Shown: positions 16,426 to 25,486 of the stretch, piece after piece
Numbering within the stretch: position 1 is the stretch's first letter
How the letters are laid out: each line of letters starts with the position of its first letter
From: Bacteroidales bacterium UBA6192
GTDB taxonomy: Bacteria > Bacteroidota > Bacteroidia > Bacteroidales > F082
DNA length: 56,741 nucleotides
NCBI GenBank assembly: GCA_002422725.1
Contig: DITE01000025.1
Coordinates: 4,208-60,948, forward strand
Direction of reading: 5' to 3'
Notes under the pieces: model-generated
Database searches by the model: none
What the model saw: the letters and a program-made list of their open reading frames with translations, nothing else
Told to the model about the DNA's origin: nothing
Position numbers and translations under genes: made by a program

Positions 16426-17856
16426 ATGAAAATATTACTTACAGGAGTCACCGGATATATTGCACAAAGATTATTGCCCGTTTTATTGGAAAATGGGCAT
16501 GAGGTTGTTTGTTGTGTAAGAGACAGTAGCCGATTGAATATAAAAAAATATGCTACTTCAAAGATCTCGGTAATAGAAGCAGATTTTTTGAATGAGGAAA
16601 GTCTGCAACACATTCCCAATGATATTGATGTTGCGTATTACCTCATCCATTCGATGTCGACCCAAAGTGGTGACTTTGAAAGCATGGAAGAAATTTGTGC
16701 AACCAATTTCAGAAATCGGATTGATCAGACAAATGCCAAACAGGTTATTTACCTCAGTGGAATCAGCAATGCTGAAGAGCTGTCAAAACATCTGTCATCG
16801 CGAAAGAATGTGGAATCCATTCTGTCAGGATCAAAATTTGCTCTAACCACATTGAAAGCAGGCATTATAGTAGGTTCGGGTAGTGCTTCATTTGAGATCA
16901 TTCGCGATTTGGTTGAGAAATTACCATTTATGATTGCTCCGCGCTGGTTAAAAACAAAATCGCAGCCTATAGCAATTCGGAATGTTGTGGAGTTTTTAGT
17001 TGGAGTTATGGGTAAAACCGAAACGCATAACAACAGTTATGATATTGGCGGGCCTGATATTTTGAGTTACAAAGAAATGCTTTTGAGGTTTGCAAAAGTG
17101 CGTAAACTACAAAGGCGCATCGTTATCGTGCCGGTAATGACAACAAAAATTTCTTCCTATTGGCTATATTTTGTAACAGCTACTTCTTTTGCGCTGGCAA
17201 AGAATTTAGTAAACAGCATGAAAGTTGAGGTGGTCTGTAAACCGAATAATTTAGCTTCACTGCTTGGTATCACCCTTATTGATTATGATACATCTATAAA
17301 ATTAGCTTTTGATAAAATTGAACAAAACCAGGTGCTTTCAAGCTGGAAAGATGCACAAACAAGTAACATATTCAGCACTGGGTTATCTAAGTTTATTGAA
17401 GTGCCTGTTAACGGATGCTTTAAAGACATTCGTTCGCTTAAGCTTGCAGACAGCGATGTTGCGCTCAAAAGAATATGGTCTATTGGTGGGAAAACAGGTT
17501 GGTATTATGGAACCTGGCTTTGGGAGATCAGGGGATTTTTGGATCAGATCGCCGGCGGTGTTGGCATGCGCAGGGGAAGAAAAAGCGATATGGAAATTAA
17601 CACTGGCGATGCACTTGATTTTTGGCGTGTGTTAATTGCAGACAAAGAAGCAAAACGCCTGTTGTTGTATGCCGAAATGAAACTTCCGGGTGAAGCATGG
17701 TTGGAGTTTAAGATTGAGAAGAATAACATCCTTACACAAACAGCAACCTTCAGGCCTTTGGGCTTATTGGGAAGATTGTATTGGTATTCGGTTCTTCCGT
17801 TTCATGGACTAATTTTTAAAGGAATGATACATAAGATTGCTGAAATAAAAACATAG
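16426..17856 (+). CDS. NAD(P)-binding epimerase-like protein with DUF2867
   Basis: 476 residues. The N-terminus has a Rossmann motif (TGVTGYIA, residues 6-13) of the atypical SDR/NmrA type, with a YLSGIS strand and an FE-rich loop, so it may act on an NAD(P)-linked substrate or sense cofactor. The last ~160 residues are the DUF2867 domain (GGKTGWYYGTWLW, DALDFWRVL). The exact reaction is unknown. The start at 16426 follows a TTG codon at 16423 that is not needed. It lies downstream of the DoxX-like pair and may share their transcript. No membrane segment is seen except a short hydrophobic patch near the C-terminus. Confidence 0.8.
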   Translation: MKILLTGVTGYIAQRLLPVLLENGHEVVCCVRDSSRLNIKKYATSKISVIEADFLNEESLQHIPNDIDVAYYLIHSMSTQSGDFESMEEICATNFRNRIDQTNAKQVIYLSGISNAEELSKHLSSRKNVESILSGSKFALTTLKAGIIVGSGSASFEIIRDLVEKLPFMIAPRWLKTKSQPIAIRNVVEFLVGVMGKTETHNNSYDIGGPDILSYKEMLLRFAKVRKLQRRIVIVPVMTTKISSYWLYFVTATSFALAKNLVNSMKVEVVCKPNNLASLLGITLIDYDTSIKLAFDKIEQNQVLSSWKDAQTSNIFSTGLSKFIEVPVNGCFKDIRSLKLADSDVALKRIWSIGGKTGWYYGTWLWEIRGFLDQIAGGVGMRRGRKSDMEINTGDALDFWRVLIADKEAKRLLLYAEMKLPGEAWLEFKIEKNNILTQTATFRPLGLLGRLYWYSVLPFHGLIFKGMIHKIAEIKT

Positions 17857-17971
17857 CAGTGAATAAACAAAAGTCAACCCATATCAACACCTGCCTATAA
17901 AGTGGTGGCGCAGTGCTGGCAGATCGGCAGCGACAGATGCTTCTTAACTACCACCATTGGGTAGCTGCTAA

Positions 17972-19411
17972 ATGAAGTTCACAACAATTGAAAATACAGC
18001 GATGAAATTAAACAGTATTATAAGAACAATTTTAAGTGATATTCGGTTCTGGATCATCATTTATTTCTTAATCAGGTTAATAGGAATAACAAATGCGCCA
18101 TTGGAAATAGCACATAACTGGCGACAGTCACTTACAAATATGATTGCCCGGAATTTTTTGGAAATTGATTCTAACATTTTATATCCGAGAATAGATATGG
18201 CGGGAAATTCTTCCGGAATCATAGGATCTGAATTTCCATTATTTAATTACTTAGTATTTCTTGTTTCATCAATATTCGATTATACCCACTGGTATGGGCG
18301 ATTAATTAACCTTACCATTTCAAGTTTTGGAATTTATTTTTACTTTTTATTGATTGAGAAATTATTTAATAAACGAATCGCATTCAGTTCCACAATAGTG
18401 CTGTTATCATCTATTTGGTTTGCTTATTCGCGAAAGATAATGCCCGACACCTTTAGTGTTTCACTAGTAATTATTGGCCTGTATTATTGTTATACATACA
18501 TCGAAACCGGTACAAAATTTACATTACTATCAGCTTTTCTGTTTATTACCCTGGGTGTGCTCAGTAAAATACCAGCATTAAGTTTAGTTTCAGCAATTGG
18601 TATTGTGTTTTTTATAAAGGGAATCCCATTTTATCGTAAAATCAATATTCTTGTTGCAATTACCCTAAGCACAATTATCGTGTTTATTTGGTATTTTTAT
18701 TGGGTTCCCTATTTGGTCAACACATACCATTTCCAATTATATTTTCCTAAAAGGATTATTGAAGGCATCAATGAAATAAAAGTGTTTTTGCCCCAATTAT
18801 TCGAGAAGTTCTATTTTAGCGCTTTACACTCCTATATCGCTTTGATATTTTTCATTTTAGGAATCTACCTGTTTTTTAAAAAATCTTCGAGGATGTATAC
18901 CATCGGATTATCAATGATAACTTTAGTGTTTTTGGTTTTTATCATAAAAACTGGCGCTGTTTTTCCATTTCATAGTTATTATATCATTCCATTCGTACCG
19001 GTGATGAGTTTTATTACGGGTTATGGTTTGCTTATCATACCAAGAAGATTTTTGTTTATCCCTTTGGTCTTGATATCCATTGAAGGGATTGCAAACCAAC
19101 AGGATGATTTCTTTATCAAAAAGTCGAAGATGTACAAATTAACTTTGGAAAAACTTGCCGAAAAGCATATTCCAAAGCATGAGCTGATTGTAATAAACGG
19201 TGGTCTGTCGCCGCAGGATATATACTTTGCTCACCGCAGAGGATGGTCAGTTGATAACCATAAAATGAATACGCACACCATAGACAGCTTGAAATTACTG
19301 GGTGCAGGATATTTGATAATGGACCGGGTGAATAATAGCAATTTATTGGATTATTCAATTGAATATTCAGATGAGAATTATATTATTTACAAGCTAAAAA
19401 ATGAACCATAA
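17972..19411 (+). CDS. Multi-spanning GT39-type glycosyltransferase
   Basis: 479 residues with about ten membrane helices. The N-terminal APLEIAHNWRQSLT loop carries acidic/aromatic residues in the place where ArnT/PMT-family enzymes hold the catalytic Asp and bind the lipid-phosphate sugar, and LLSSIWFAYSRKIMPDTF is a further conserved loop. A C-terminal soluble part follows. The protein likely transfers a sugar from a polyprenyl donor on the periplasmic side. The alternative ATG at 18002 is possible. It is a single gene, and its acceptor is not known. Confidence 0.75.
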   Translation: MKFTTIENTAMKLNSIIRTILSDIRFWIIIYFLIRLIGITNAPLEIAHNWRQSLTNMIARNFLEIDSNILYPRIDMAGNSSGIIGSEFPLFNYLVFLVSSIFDYTHWYGRLINLTISSFGIYFYFLLIEKLFNKRIAFSSTIVLLSSIWFAYSRKIMPDTFSVSLVIIGLYYCYTYIETGTKFTLLSAFLFITLGVLSKIPALSLVSAIGIVFFIKGIPFYRKINILVAITLSTIIVFIWYFYWVPYLVNTYHFQLYFPKRIIEGINEIKVFLPQLFEKFYFSALHSYIALIFFILGIYLFFKKSSRMYTIGLSMITLVFLVFIIKTGAVFPFHSYYIIPFVPVMSFITGYGLLIIPRRFLFIPLVLISIEGIANQQDDFFIKKSKMYKLTLEKLAEKHIPKHELIVINGGLSPQDIYFAHRRGWSVDNHKMNTHTIDSLKLLGAGYLIMDRVNNSNLLDYSIEYSDENYIIYKLKNEP

Positions 19412-19426
19412 CCAGCTTGGTGTTGA

Positions 19427-19606
19427 GCCAATAATGGCTATGGTAGTAATTTCCACTTCTTCGGTGAAAATGACATCAGGGGGAGAGAGAATTTTGGGAT
19501 CTTTCCCGATATTGTGATTGTTAACGACTCCGCCCATGAACATGATAGCATTGATGATCAATTAAATAAATCCATCTATGAGATTCCTGAACCATTGAAA
19601 GCCTAA
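19427..19606 (+). pseudogene. Probable C-terminal remnant of a tricorn/S41-type protease
   Basis: 60 open codons with no start or upstream coding frame. The translation GIFPDIVIVNDSAHEHDSID, followed by DQLNKSIYEI, resembles the last ~40 residues of tricorn-core or S41 peptidases, which usually read 'PDIEVDNDP...GxDxQLxxAIxxI'. The catalytic parts are absent. The remaining bases to 19801 hold nothing recognised. The assignment rests on family memory and should be confirmed by search. Confidence 0.5.
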
Positions 19607-19801
19607 GCCGAAGTGCCGGAAATTTAACTTTATCCCGTGCGTTATGTTGCCCTTGCGCAATTGAGGCTGACTTAAAAGTAGTCTGTTTGGATTGTTTACT
19701 TTTGGGCAGATTGAAAACTTTTGAGCAGCCTATTTTGTTCGGTGTCTTTTTCCGGGAATTGAATAAATCAAGTACTTTAGCCTCCCCAAAATCATGGTCT
19801 G

Positions 19802-20644
19802 ATGATTCGAATGTTTCTTCTTTTGTTTTTCTTTGGCATGGCATCAGCCGCAAGTGGACAGACCTTTCCACTGAACAAACAATCGCTTCACAGGCTTCAT
19901 GGTAAGATTGGAATTCTGCACGAATCGGTCGTTACTGAAGCAAAAATCGGTGACAGCGTAGAGAGTGGAAGTGCCAAAATTGAGACGATAACTACTTTTG
20001 ATGCACTTGAAAGGGTTCTGAATGTTCAGGTTATAAAAGATAATGAGCTGTTTTCAACACTCGTCTACGATTATGTTGGCGAGTCAATGGCACCTGTCAG
20101 GGCTGTTGATTATAATGCCGACAAGAGTGTCTATCTTATCATTGAATATAAGTATGACACCAATGGACGGGTTACCGGGGAAGTATACGACAGATCGTGG
20201 CAAAAAACCTTCGATAAGCAGCGAGAACCTGTGGAGCTTGAATTTTATAAGTACTATGAAGGGATGTTTTCAAGTATTCAGCTTAAGCAGGAGTTTACCG
20301 GCAGAATAACAGAGCAGGTTTTCACGAAAGATGACGGGACAACGGCCTATAAGTATCAATTTACCTATGATTTTAGGGGAAGCCTGAAATCAACAAAGTA
20401 TTATAACGCCTTTGGAAGGGTGGTATGGCGCACCGTGAATACATATGACAGATACCAAAGGTTAAAACAGCAGCGGATGTTTATGGATAACATTTTGACC
20501 ATGGTTACGGATTACACCTATGAGCTTGATGCACACGAAAATTGGATAGTACGAAGAGCAGACAAAAGGGTAATGCCAAACATTTATACCCAATTCGTGC
20601 AGGGTGGGGTAGAACTCACAACCCGAAAGCTTATATATTTCTGA
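19802..20644 (+). CDS. Secreted hypothetical protein with YD-like repeats
   Basis: 280 residues with a signal peptide (about 1-20, ending SGQ; an internal ATG at 19811 is a possible start). The body has repeated YxYDxxGR-type segments (YKYDTNGRVTGEVYD, FTYDFRGSLKSTKYY, NTYDRYQRLKQQ), as in Rhs/YD and MORN-like proteins, but no toxin domain or clear catalytic motif. It is likely periplasmic or surface-exposed. It precedes the surface-structure locus (20796 onward) but is separated by a 150-base gap with its own promoter, so it may be unrelated. Confidence 0.65.
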   Translation: MIRMFLLLFFFGMASAASGQTFPLNKQSLHRLHGKIGILHESVVTEAKIGDSVESGSAKIETITTFDALERVLNVQVIKDNELFSTLVYDYVGESMAPVRAVDYNADKSVYLIIEYKYDTNGRVTGEVYDRSWQKTFDKQREPVELEFYKYYEGMFSSIQLKQEFTGRITEQVFTKDDGTTAYKYQFTYDFRGSLKSTKYYNAFGRVVWRTVNTYDRYQRLKQQRMFMDNILTMVTDYTYELDAHENWIVRRADKRVMPNIYTQFVQGGVELTTRKLIYF

Positions 20645-20703
20645 AAATTTTATATAACTGACAGGCAATTAAGCTGTACCCGTGATAGGTTTTTTTTATT
20701 TTT

Positions 20704-20733
20704 TTGTTTCGTATTAAAAAACAATTACTTTTA
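20704..20733 (+). promoter_or_regulatory. Promoter of the surface-structure locus
   Basis: TTG at 20704-20706, a 19-base spacer and TACTTTTA at 20726-20733 (one mismatch to TAnnTTTG). It lies 62 bases before the ATG at 20796. Confidence 0.45.
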
Positions 20734-20795
20734 CAGCCGATAAGGGGTTATCAAGGGTAATATGTTTTACGGTCTATTTGAATATTTTATTCAAA

Positions 20796-21902
20796 ATGAT
20801 CCTGAAAAAGAGCATATTACTCATTATTTGTATCGTTGTGGGCTATTTTGCCACAGCTCAGGTGGGGATTGGAACCGTACTTCCTCATCCATCTTCTGCT
20901 TTGGATTTGTTTAGTCTAAGCAAAGGACTTTTAATTCCACGGCTTTCCCTCACCAATGATTTATCCAATCCCAATCCGGTGTCTAATCCTGCTATCGGGC
21001 TGCTTGTTTTTAACCTTGGTGGTCAATCGCCATTGGGTTTCTACTATTGGTCGGGAACTTCCTGGGTTCGTTGGAGTCATGGTGCATCAGAACATGTTGT
21101 TTCGACCGGGCCTTCGACTGATAAAGCTGTTGCCAGGTTCTACGGAACAGATGGAAGAATGATTCAAAACTCCGGCGTATTAATTTCAGACGAAGGCGAT
21201 ATTTCAGGGCTTAATCACACCACCACCAATGCGATACGGATAACAAACAACCCTGTCGATGGTTTTCAACTTGTGAGTTCTCCTTCTGGAGAGGGTTCAT
21301 GGCAGGCAGCACCACCTGTTGACGTGAGCAGAAACGATACCATGGTTTTGACCAATGCAACTGTTCTGAATTTTAATGCTGGCATCAATGTGCAATCCAT
21401 TGAGGAGAATGAAGCCAAGGTCACTTTTTTTAAAAGAAACGTTGCCCAAAGCATCATTCAGTTGTCCTCACCGGATAGTATCAACCTGAATACAACGGAG
21501 CCGGTTGTTATAGAGTGGAAAACAAGCCACTACAAGGACGAAGCCATGTTTATCCATTCAACAGAATCACAACCCGGAAAGGTTTTTGTGCGTGCGAATG
21601 GTATTTATGAGGTCAATTTTATGATTGCTGCTATTAATTACACAACAGCCAGGCAGACAATCAGGTTGAAGTTACGTAAAAACAGCAATGAAGAGATTAT
21701 CTATACCACCTCATATGCATTTGTTTATCAGAATACTGCAGGAGAACTGAATCAAAACTCCCATTCGTGTTCGTCGTTTTTGGTTCAGCTGAACGAAAAT
21801 GACTATGTTGAGGTTATATCGCAACAGGTTTTTGGTTCCGGGACAATGAAACTAAAGCCTTTTGAGAATTCATTTTTTATTCAATTGGTTCGCAAACTAT
21901 AA
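20796..21902 (+). CDS. Surface protein with tail-fibre-like motif and C1q/TNF-like end (1)
   Basis: 368 residues from the ATG at 20796 (the upstream ATG at 20778 adds only a few residues before the signal peptide). The mature start QVGIGTVLPHPSSALDL is the Bacteroidetes surface-protein signature found also in tail-fibre proteins. Residues about 115-140 carry the STDKAVARFYGTDGR motif, and residues about 215-368 look like a C1q/TNF-like jelly roll. Signal peptide present; no T9SS tail visible. The next gene is a paralogue, so the two may form a mixed or trimeric fibre tip; this is inference. The locus continues with chaperone- and pilin-like genes. Confidence 0.7.
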   Translation: MILKKSILLIICIVVGYFATAQVGIGTVLPHPSSALDLFSLSKGLLIPRLSLTNDLSNPNPVSNPAIGLLVFNLGGQSPLGFYYWSGTSWVRWSHGASEHVVSTGPSTDKAVARFYGTDGRMIQNSGVLISDEGDISGLNHTTTNAIRITNNPVDGFQLVSSPSGEGSWQAAPPVDVSRNDTMVLTNATVLNFNAGINVQSIEENEAKVTFFKRNVAQSIIQLSSPDSINLNTTEPVVIEWKTSHYKDEAMFIHSTESQPGKVFVRANGIYEVNFMIAAINYTTARQTIRLKLRKNSNEEIIYTTSYAFVYQNTAGELNQNSHSCSSFLVQLNENDYVEVISQQVFGSGTMKLKPFENSFFIQLVRKL

Positions 21903-21948
21903 AATTAGAAGAGGTATGCGAGATTATCAAGTAAAAGGAAAGAGGTTT

Positions 21949-23055
21949 ATGCACAGTTTGAGGTTCCGTTTCGCTCTGGCATCCTTAGTATTGCTGTCGT
22001 ATGGACAGTTGACAGGACAAGTAGGGATACAAACCGATAATCCGGATCCATCTGCTGTACTCGATATTGTTGCTTCAGACAAAGGTGTCCTTATTCCACG
22101 TGTCACGCTTGGCCAATTCTTATCCGATCCCGCACCTGTAACTTCACCCGAAACTGGTTTGTTGGTGTTTAACATTGGCTCCAATCAGGAAACAGGTTTT
22201 TATTTTTGGACAGGTACTACATGGGAAATGCTTAAACCAATGGGCGTGTATGATGTGTTAGGGCCAGATTCATCCACCGACAAGGCTGTGGTTAGGTTTG
22301 AAGGGACATCCGGGAAGGTGATACAGAACTCTTCGGTTTTGATTAGCGACAATGCCGCCTTGACTGGTGTGAACAGCATTACCACAGGCGGATTCACTAT
22401 GCCAACTGGTGCAGGCGATGAAAAGGTACTTGTTTCAGATGCTATAGGGAATGCAAGCTGGCAATCTGCACATCCGCTTGATGTTAAGGAGAGCAATATA
22501 CTGGTGGCGCCCAATGTAAACACACTTAACTTTATGGGTGCAGTGGATGTGCAAAGTGATGGTGACGGAACTGCCTCAATTACAATTCAATCAACGCTTA
22601 CCGAAGAGCAAGTGATACAGGTGGGCTCTACGTCATCAATGAATGTAAACGTCACCGACCCTATAGTCATACCCTGGAATCTGGAGATGTATAAAGATGT
22701 AGAAACTTTTTCTCATTCCAACACATCCAATTCTTCCCGAATTCAGGTGCTTTACAGCGGCACTTACGAAATCAACTATATGTTCAACATCGATAATGGT
22801 TCAAACCAAAGGAAAATAATCCGTTCGCGTTTACGTGTGAATGGTACTGACTATATCTCGTGGAGCACATTTTATGCTTTTGTTTATGATCAGTTTAACG
22901 ACAAGGCGACACTATCAAGCAGCTCTTTCCTTGTTGATCTTGATGCAAACGACTACATCGAAATTCTTGTTGACCGCCAACATCAAAACACCAACCCGGT
23001 ATACCTCTTGCCTCAGCAAAATTTACTTTTTGTAAGAATTATAAGATCATGGTAA
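21949..23055 (+). CDS. Surface protein with tail-fibre-like motif and C1q/TNF-like end (2)
   Basis: 368 residues from the ATG at 21949, which has a GAGG just upstream and begins a normal signal peptide; in-frame ATGs at 21862 and 21916 would add polar residues ahead of it. The protein parallels gene 20796 over its full length: QVGIQTDNPDPSAVLDI at the mature start, STDKAVVRFEGTSGK with IQNSSVLIS, and the same jelly-roll-type C-terminus ending in a hydrophobic strand. The stop overlaps the start of the next gene by 7 bases, so translation is coupled. Likely surface exported; ligand unknown. Confidence 0.7.
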   Translation: MHSLRFRFALASLVLLSYGQLTGQVGIQTDNPDPSAVLDIVASDKGVLIPRVTLGQFLSDPAPVTSPETGLLVFNIGSNQETGFYFWTGTTWEMLKPMGVYDVLGPDSSTDKAVVRFEGTSGKVIQNSSVLISDNAALTGVNSITTGGFTMPTGAGDEKVLVSDAIGNASWQSAHPLDVKESNILVAPNVNTLNFMGAVDVQSDGDGTASITIQSTLTEEQVIQVGSTSSMNVNVTDPIVIPWNLEMYKDVETFSHSNTSNSSRIQVLYSGTYEINYMFNIDNGSNQRKIIRSRLRVNGTDYISWSTFYAFVYDQFNDKATLSSSSFLVDLDANDYIEILVDRQHQNTNPVYLLPQQNLLFVRIIRSW

Positions 23056-24554
23056 GGGCCCTCAGACACATACATAATGCAGGCCTTATCCTGACGATGG
23101 CAATGTTTTTTCAGGATTATGCACTGGCGCAGTTCTGTATTAATCCGGGCAGTTCGGTAACAATAAAGCATGGGACAAGCCTATACTTAGGCACAGACTT
23201 GTTGATAAGGTCTACTGCTGGCGGATCCGGTTATCTGGTTGATCAGGGTTTGCCCGGGGCAGTGCAGCTAACAGGCAGTTTGGTGGTGGAGCGATATGTG
23301 GGACAGAGTGGCTGGCACAATATTGCTGCCCCGGTGGGTAATGCGCACAGCTCACTTTTTTCAGGAACCGATTTGTTTTTCTATTATGATGAAACCATTG
23401 TGCAGAATGACTGGAATTTTGGTTGGGTGTGGTATAGTGGCCCCTTGTCGGCCTTGCATGGCTACGATGTTTTTCTGGATAACAATCCCATCACTGTTGC
23501 TTATACATCAACCAATCCTAACCACCTGAATACCGGACCTTTCAGTGCTTCGGTTTCACTGACTAATGCACCTGATGGTGAGATTCCGCAACATAAAGGA
23601 TGGAACCTGCTAGGGAATCCTTATCCCTCTCCTGTCGATTGGCTTTCTCCGGCGGGCTGGGATAAAACCGCAATAAACGATGCCAAATATATCTGGGATC
23701 CGGCAAATGAAGTGTATACGATTTTCGTTGGTGGAAGCAATCCAATTGGTATCAATGGTGGCACACGATTCATCCCTTCAAACCAGGGATTTTGGGTTCA
23801 GGCAACAGCGAATGGCATGCTTCAGGTGAATAATGCTGTGCGGGTTGGGCAAACCCTCAACACACCTGAATATTACAAAAAAGACGAAAATACCTATCCG
23901 GTGCTGAGGTTAACTGCTAGCGGGAATGGCTATTCTGATGAAAGCGTTGTACGATTTCTTGATGGCACCCACCCGGGCTTCGACAGGGATTTTGACGCGC
24001 TTAAAATATTTGGTAAGAACGCCAAAGTACCTCAATTGGGAAGCCTTGCTGAGGGGATGATACTTTCGGTAAATACCTTGGGCGAAATGAGTGAGGGATT
24101 GACTTTGCCCCTATATTTTTATGTTGGGACCGATGGCTTGTATGAAATTCAGATGTCATCAAATCTGATCGGGATGGATTGCTATATATTTGACATAGTA
24201 ACTGATAGACTTGTCAGAATTGATGACTACACCCCTTATCATTTCATTCACAAGCCATCTTATCCCAACAACAGGTTCACCCTGGTATTTGATCCTGATA
24301 TAAACCAATTGGCCGCAATGGGAAAGTTATTCACCGTTTTTGCCTGCAACGGCAACATAACGATATTAAATTCGCACGAAAAACCAGTAACAGTCACGGT
24401 CACTATACATGACATGATTGGAAGGTTGATGCGTTCAGAACAATTATTTCTGGCTTCAACATACACATTTTATCCAGGCTTACAACGCGGATATTATGTT
24501 GTATCCCTTGTTGCTGGTGAATCAGCATCACGGCATAAACTGTATATCGAATAA
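23049..24554 (+). CDS. Large T9SS-sorted secreted protein of the fibre locus
   Basis: 501 residues with a signal peptide (about 1-28). The first third has the Bacteroidetes surface pattern (LTGSLVVERYVGQSGWHNIA, GWNLLGNPYPSPVDW) typical of large adhesin-like secreted proteins; the middle is a beta region with LRLTASGNGYSDESVVRF. The last ~70 residues form a T9SS type A domain (FTVFACNGNITILN, TIHDMIGRLMRSEQL, GYYVVSLVAGESASRHKLYIE split over its end). It overlaps the preceding gene by 7 bases and belongs to its operon. It is probably the main surface component beside the two jelly-roll proteins. Confidence 0.75.
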   Translation: MVRALRHIHNAGLILTMAMFFQDYALAQFCINPGSSVTIKHGTSLYLGTDLLIRSTAGGSGYLVDQGLPGAVQLTGSLVVERYVGQSGWHNIAAPVGNAHSSLFSGTDLFFYYDETIVQNDWNFGWVWYSGPLSALHGYDVFLDNNPITVAYTSTNPNHLNTGPFSASVSLTNAPDGEIPQHKGWNLLGNPYPSPVDWLSPAGWDKTAINDAKYIWDPANEVYTIFVGGSNPIGINGGTRFIPSNQGFWVQATANGMLQVNNAVRVGQTLNTPEYYKKDENTYPVLRLTASGNGYSDESVVRFLDGTHPGFDRDFDALKIFGKNAKVPQLGSLAEGMILSVNTLGEMSEGLTLPLYFYVGTDGLYEIQMSSNLIGMDCYIFDIVTDRLVRIDDYTPYHFIHKPSYPNNRFTLVFDPDINQLAAMGKLFTVFACNGNITILNSHEKPVTVTVTIHDMIGRLMRSEQLFLASTYTFYPGLQRGYYVVSLVAGESASRHKLYIE

Positions 24555-24617
24555 AAACCAGGCAATATGTATTAACCAATAAGTATATGAAATTCAATTA
24601 TTAAACCAACAAAGCAG

Positions 24618-24625
24618 TATATTTG
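24618..24625 (+). promoter_or_regulatory. -7 box before chaperone-like gene
   Basis: TATATTTG fits TAnnTTTG exactly and lies 46 bases before the ATG at 24672. No -33 TTG at the right distance is seen. It may allow separate expression of the chaperone-to-regulator segment. Confidence 0.35.
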
Positions 24626-24671
24626 AATAATTATTTTGTAATTTAGATTAAACCTTTAAACCTTATTTACC

Positions 24672-25478
24672 ATGAAAAGATTAGCTTTCTTAACATTTAT
24701 TTTTACGTTTTTCTTCATTGGGCTTGGATTACAATCTCAGGAACTTGAAGTTACGCCAGGAACCATGATGTTCACACTGAACCCTGGCTTGTCGCAAACA
24801 CAACAGGTTTTTGTAAGAAACAAAGCCAAAACGCCGCAAAATTTTGTTTTTAACCTTGCCGACTGGTTGGTTGACGACAAAGGGGAAACAAAATATTTTG
24901 CCCCGGGTACAACGGGACGTTCCTGCGCTGATTGGATTACCATTTCGCCTGCATTGGTAACACTGCAACCCAACGAGTCAGTTAATGTGAATGTTACTAT
25001 GCTTGTCCCCGAGGACGATGCTTCAACCAAATGGGCAGTTTTGTTTGTTCAATCGGCTGAGGAAAGAACCGGTGCCATGGCAGTGGACAAGGATGTGCAG
25101 ATGGGGTTACAATTAGCGGCACGCATTGCCGTCCCGATTTACCAGTCGCCATCGTCGAATCGTATGTTCAGAGGAACTGTTGACGGCCTTAAAGAACAAG
25201 TAGATAGCAAAGGTGCCCGGACTTACGAAACACAGGTGATCAATACAGGTGACAAGATTTTGAACTGTAAGGTTTATTTTATCGCTTCAAATCTGGAAAC
25301 CGCTGAAGAAATTACATCGGAGCCTATGGAGTTTATACTTTTGCCTGAGTCGAACAAAAGGGTTGCCCATACTTTTCAGACACCATTTGCGAAAGGCAAC
25401 TATGCAATAGCCGCCGTTTTTGATTATGGACACAATGATGAACTTGACGGGGTACAAATAAATATTGAAGTTAAATAG
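24672..25478 (+). CDS. Periplasmic pilus-chaperone-like protein
   Basis: 268 residues with a signal peptide (about 1-22). Two Ig-like halves follow: residues 25-140 begin ELEVTPGTMMFTLNPGLSQ and residues 150-268 begin RIAVPIYQSPSSNRMF, the L-shaped two-domain plan of FGS/FGL pilus chaperones and also of Gram-positive DUF916/DUF3324 proteins of WxL loci. The usual invariant Arg of the subunit-binding cleft cannot be pinned without alignment. Placed in an operon with three pilin-like proteins and upstream of an usher-like barrel, it most likely keeps the subunits folded in the periplasm. The role is inference from context. Confidence 0.65.
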   Translation: MKRLAFLTFIFTFFFIGLGLQSQELEVTPGTMMFTLNPGLSQTQQVFVRNKAKTPQNFVFNLADWLVDDKGETKYFAPGTTGRSCADWITISPALVTLQPNESVNVNVTMLVPEDDASTKWAVLFVQSAEERTGAMAVDKDVQMGLQLAARIAVPIYQSPSSNRMFRGTVDGLKEQVDSKGARTYETQVINTGDKILNCKVYFIASNLETAEEITSEPMEFILLPESNKRVAHTFQTPFAKGNYAIAAVFDYGHNDELDGVQINIEVK

Positions 25479-25486
25479 CTTCTATC

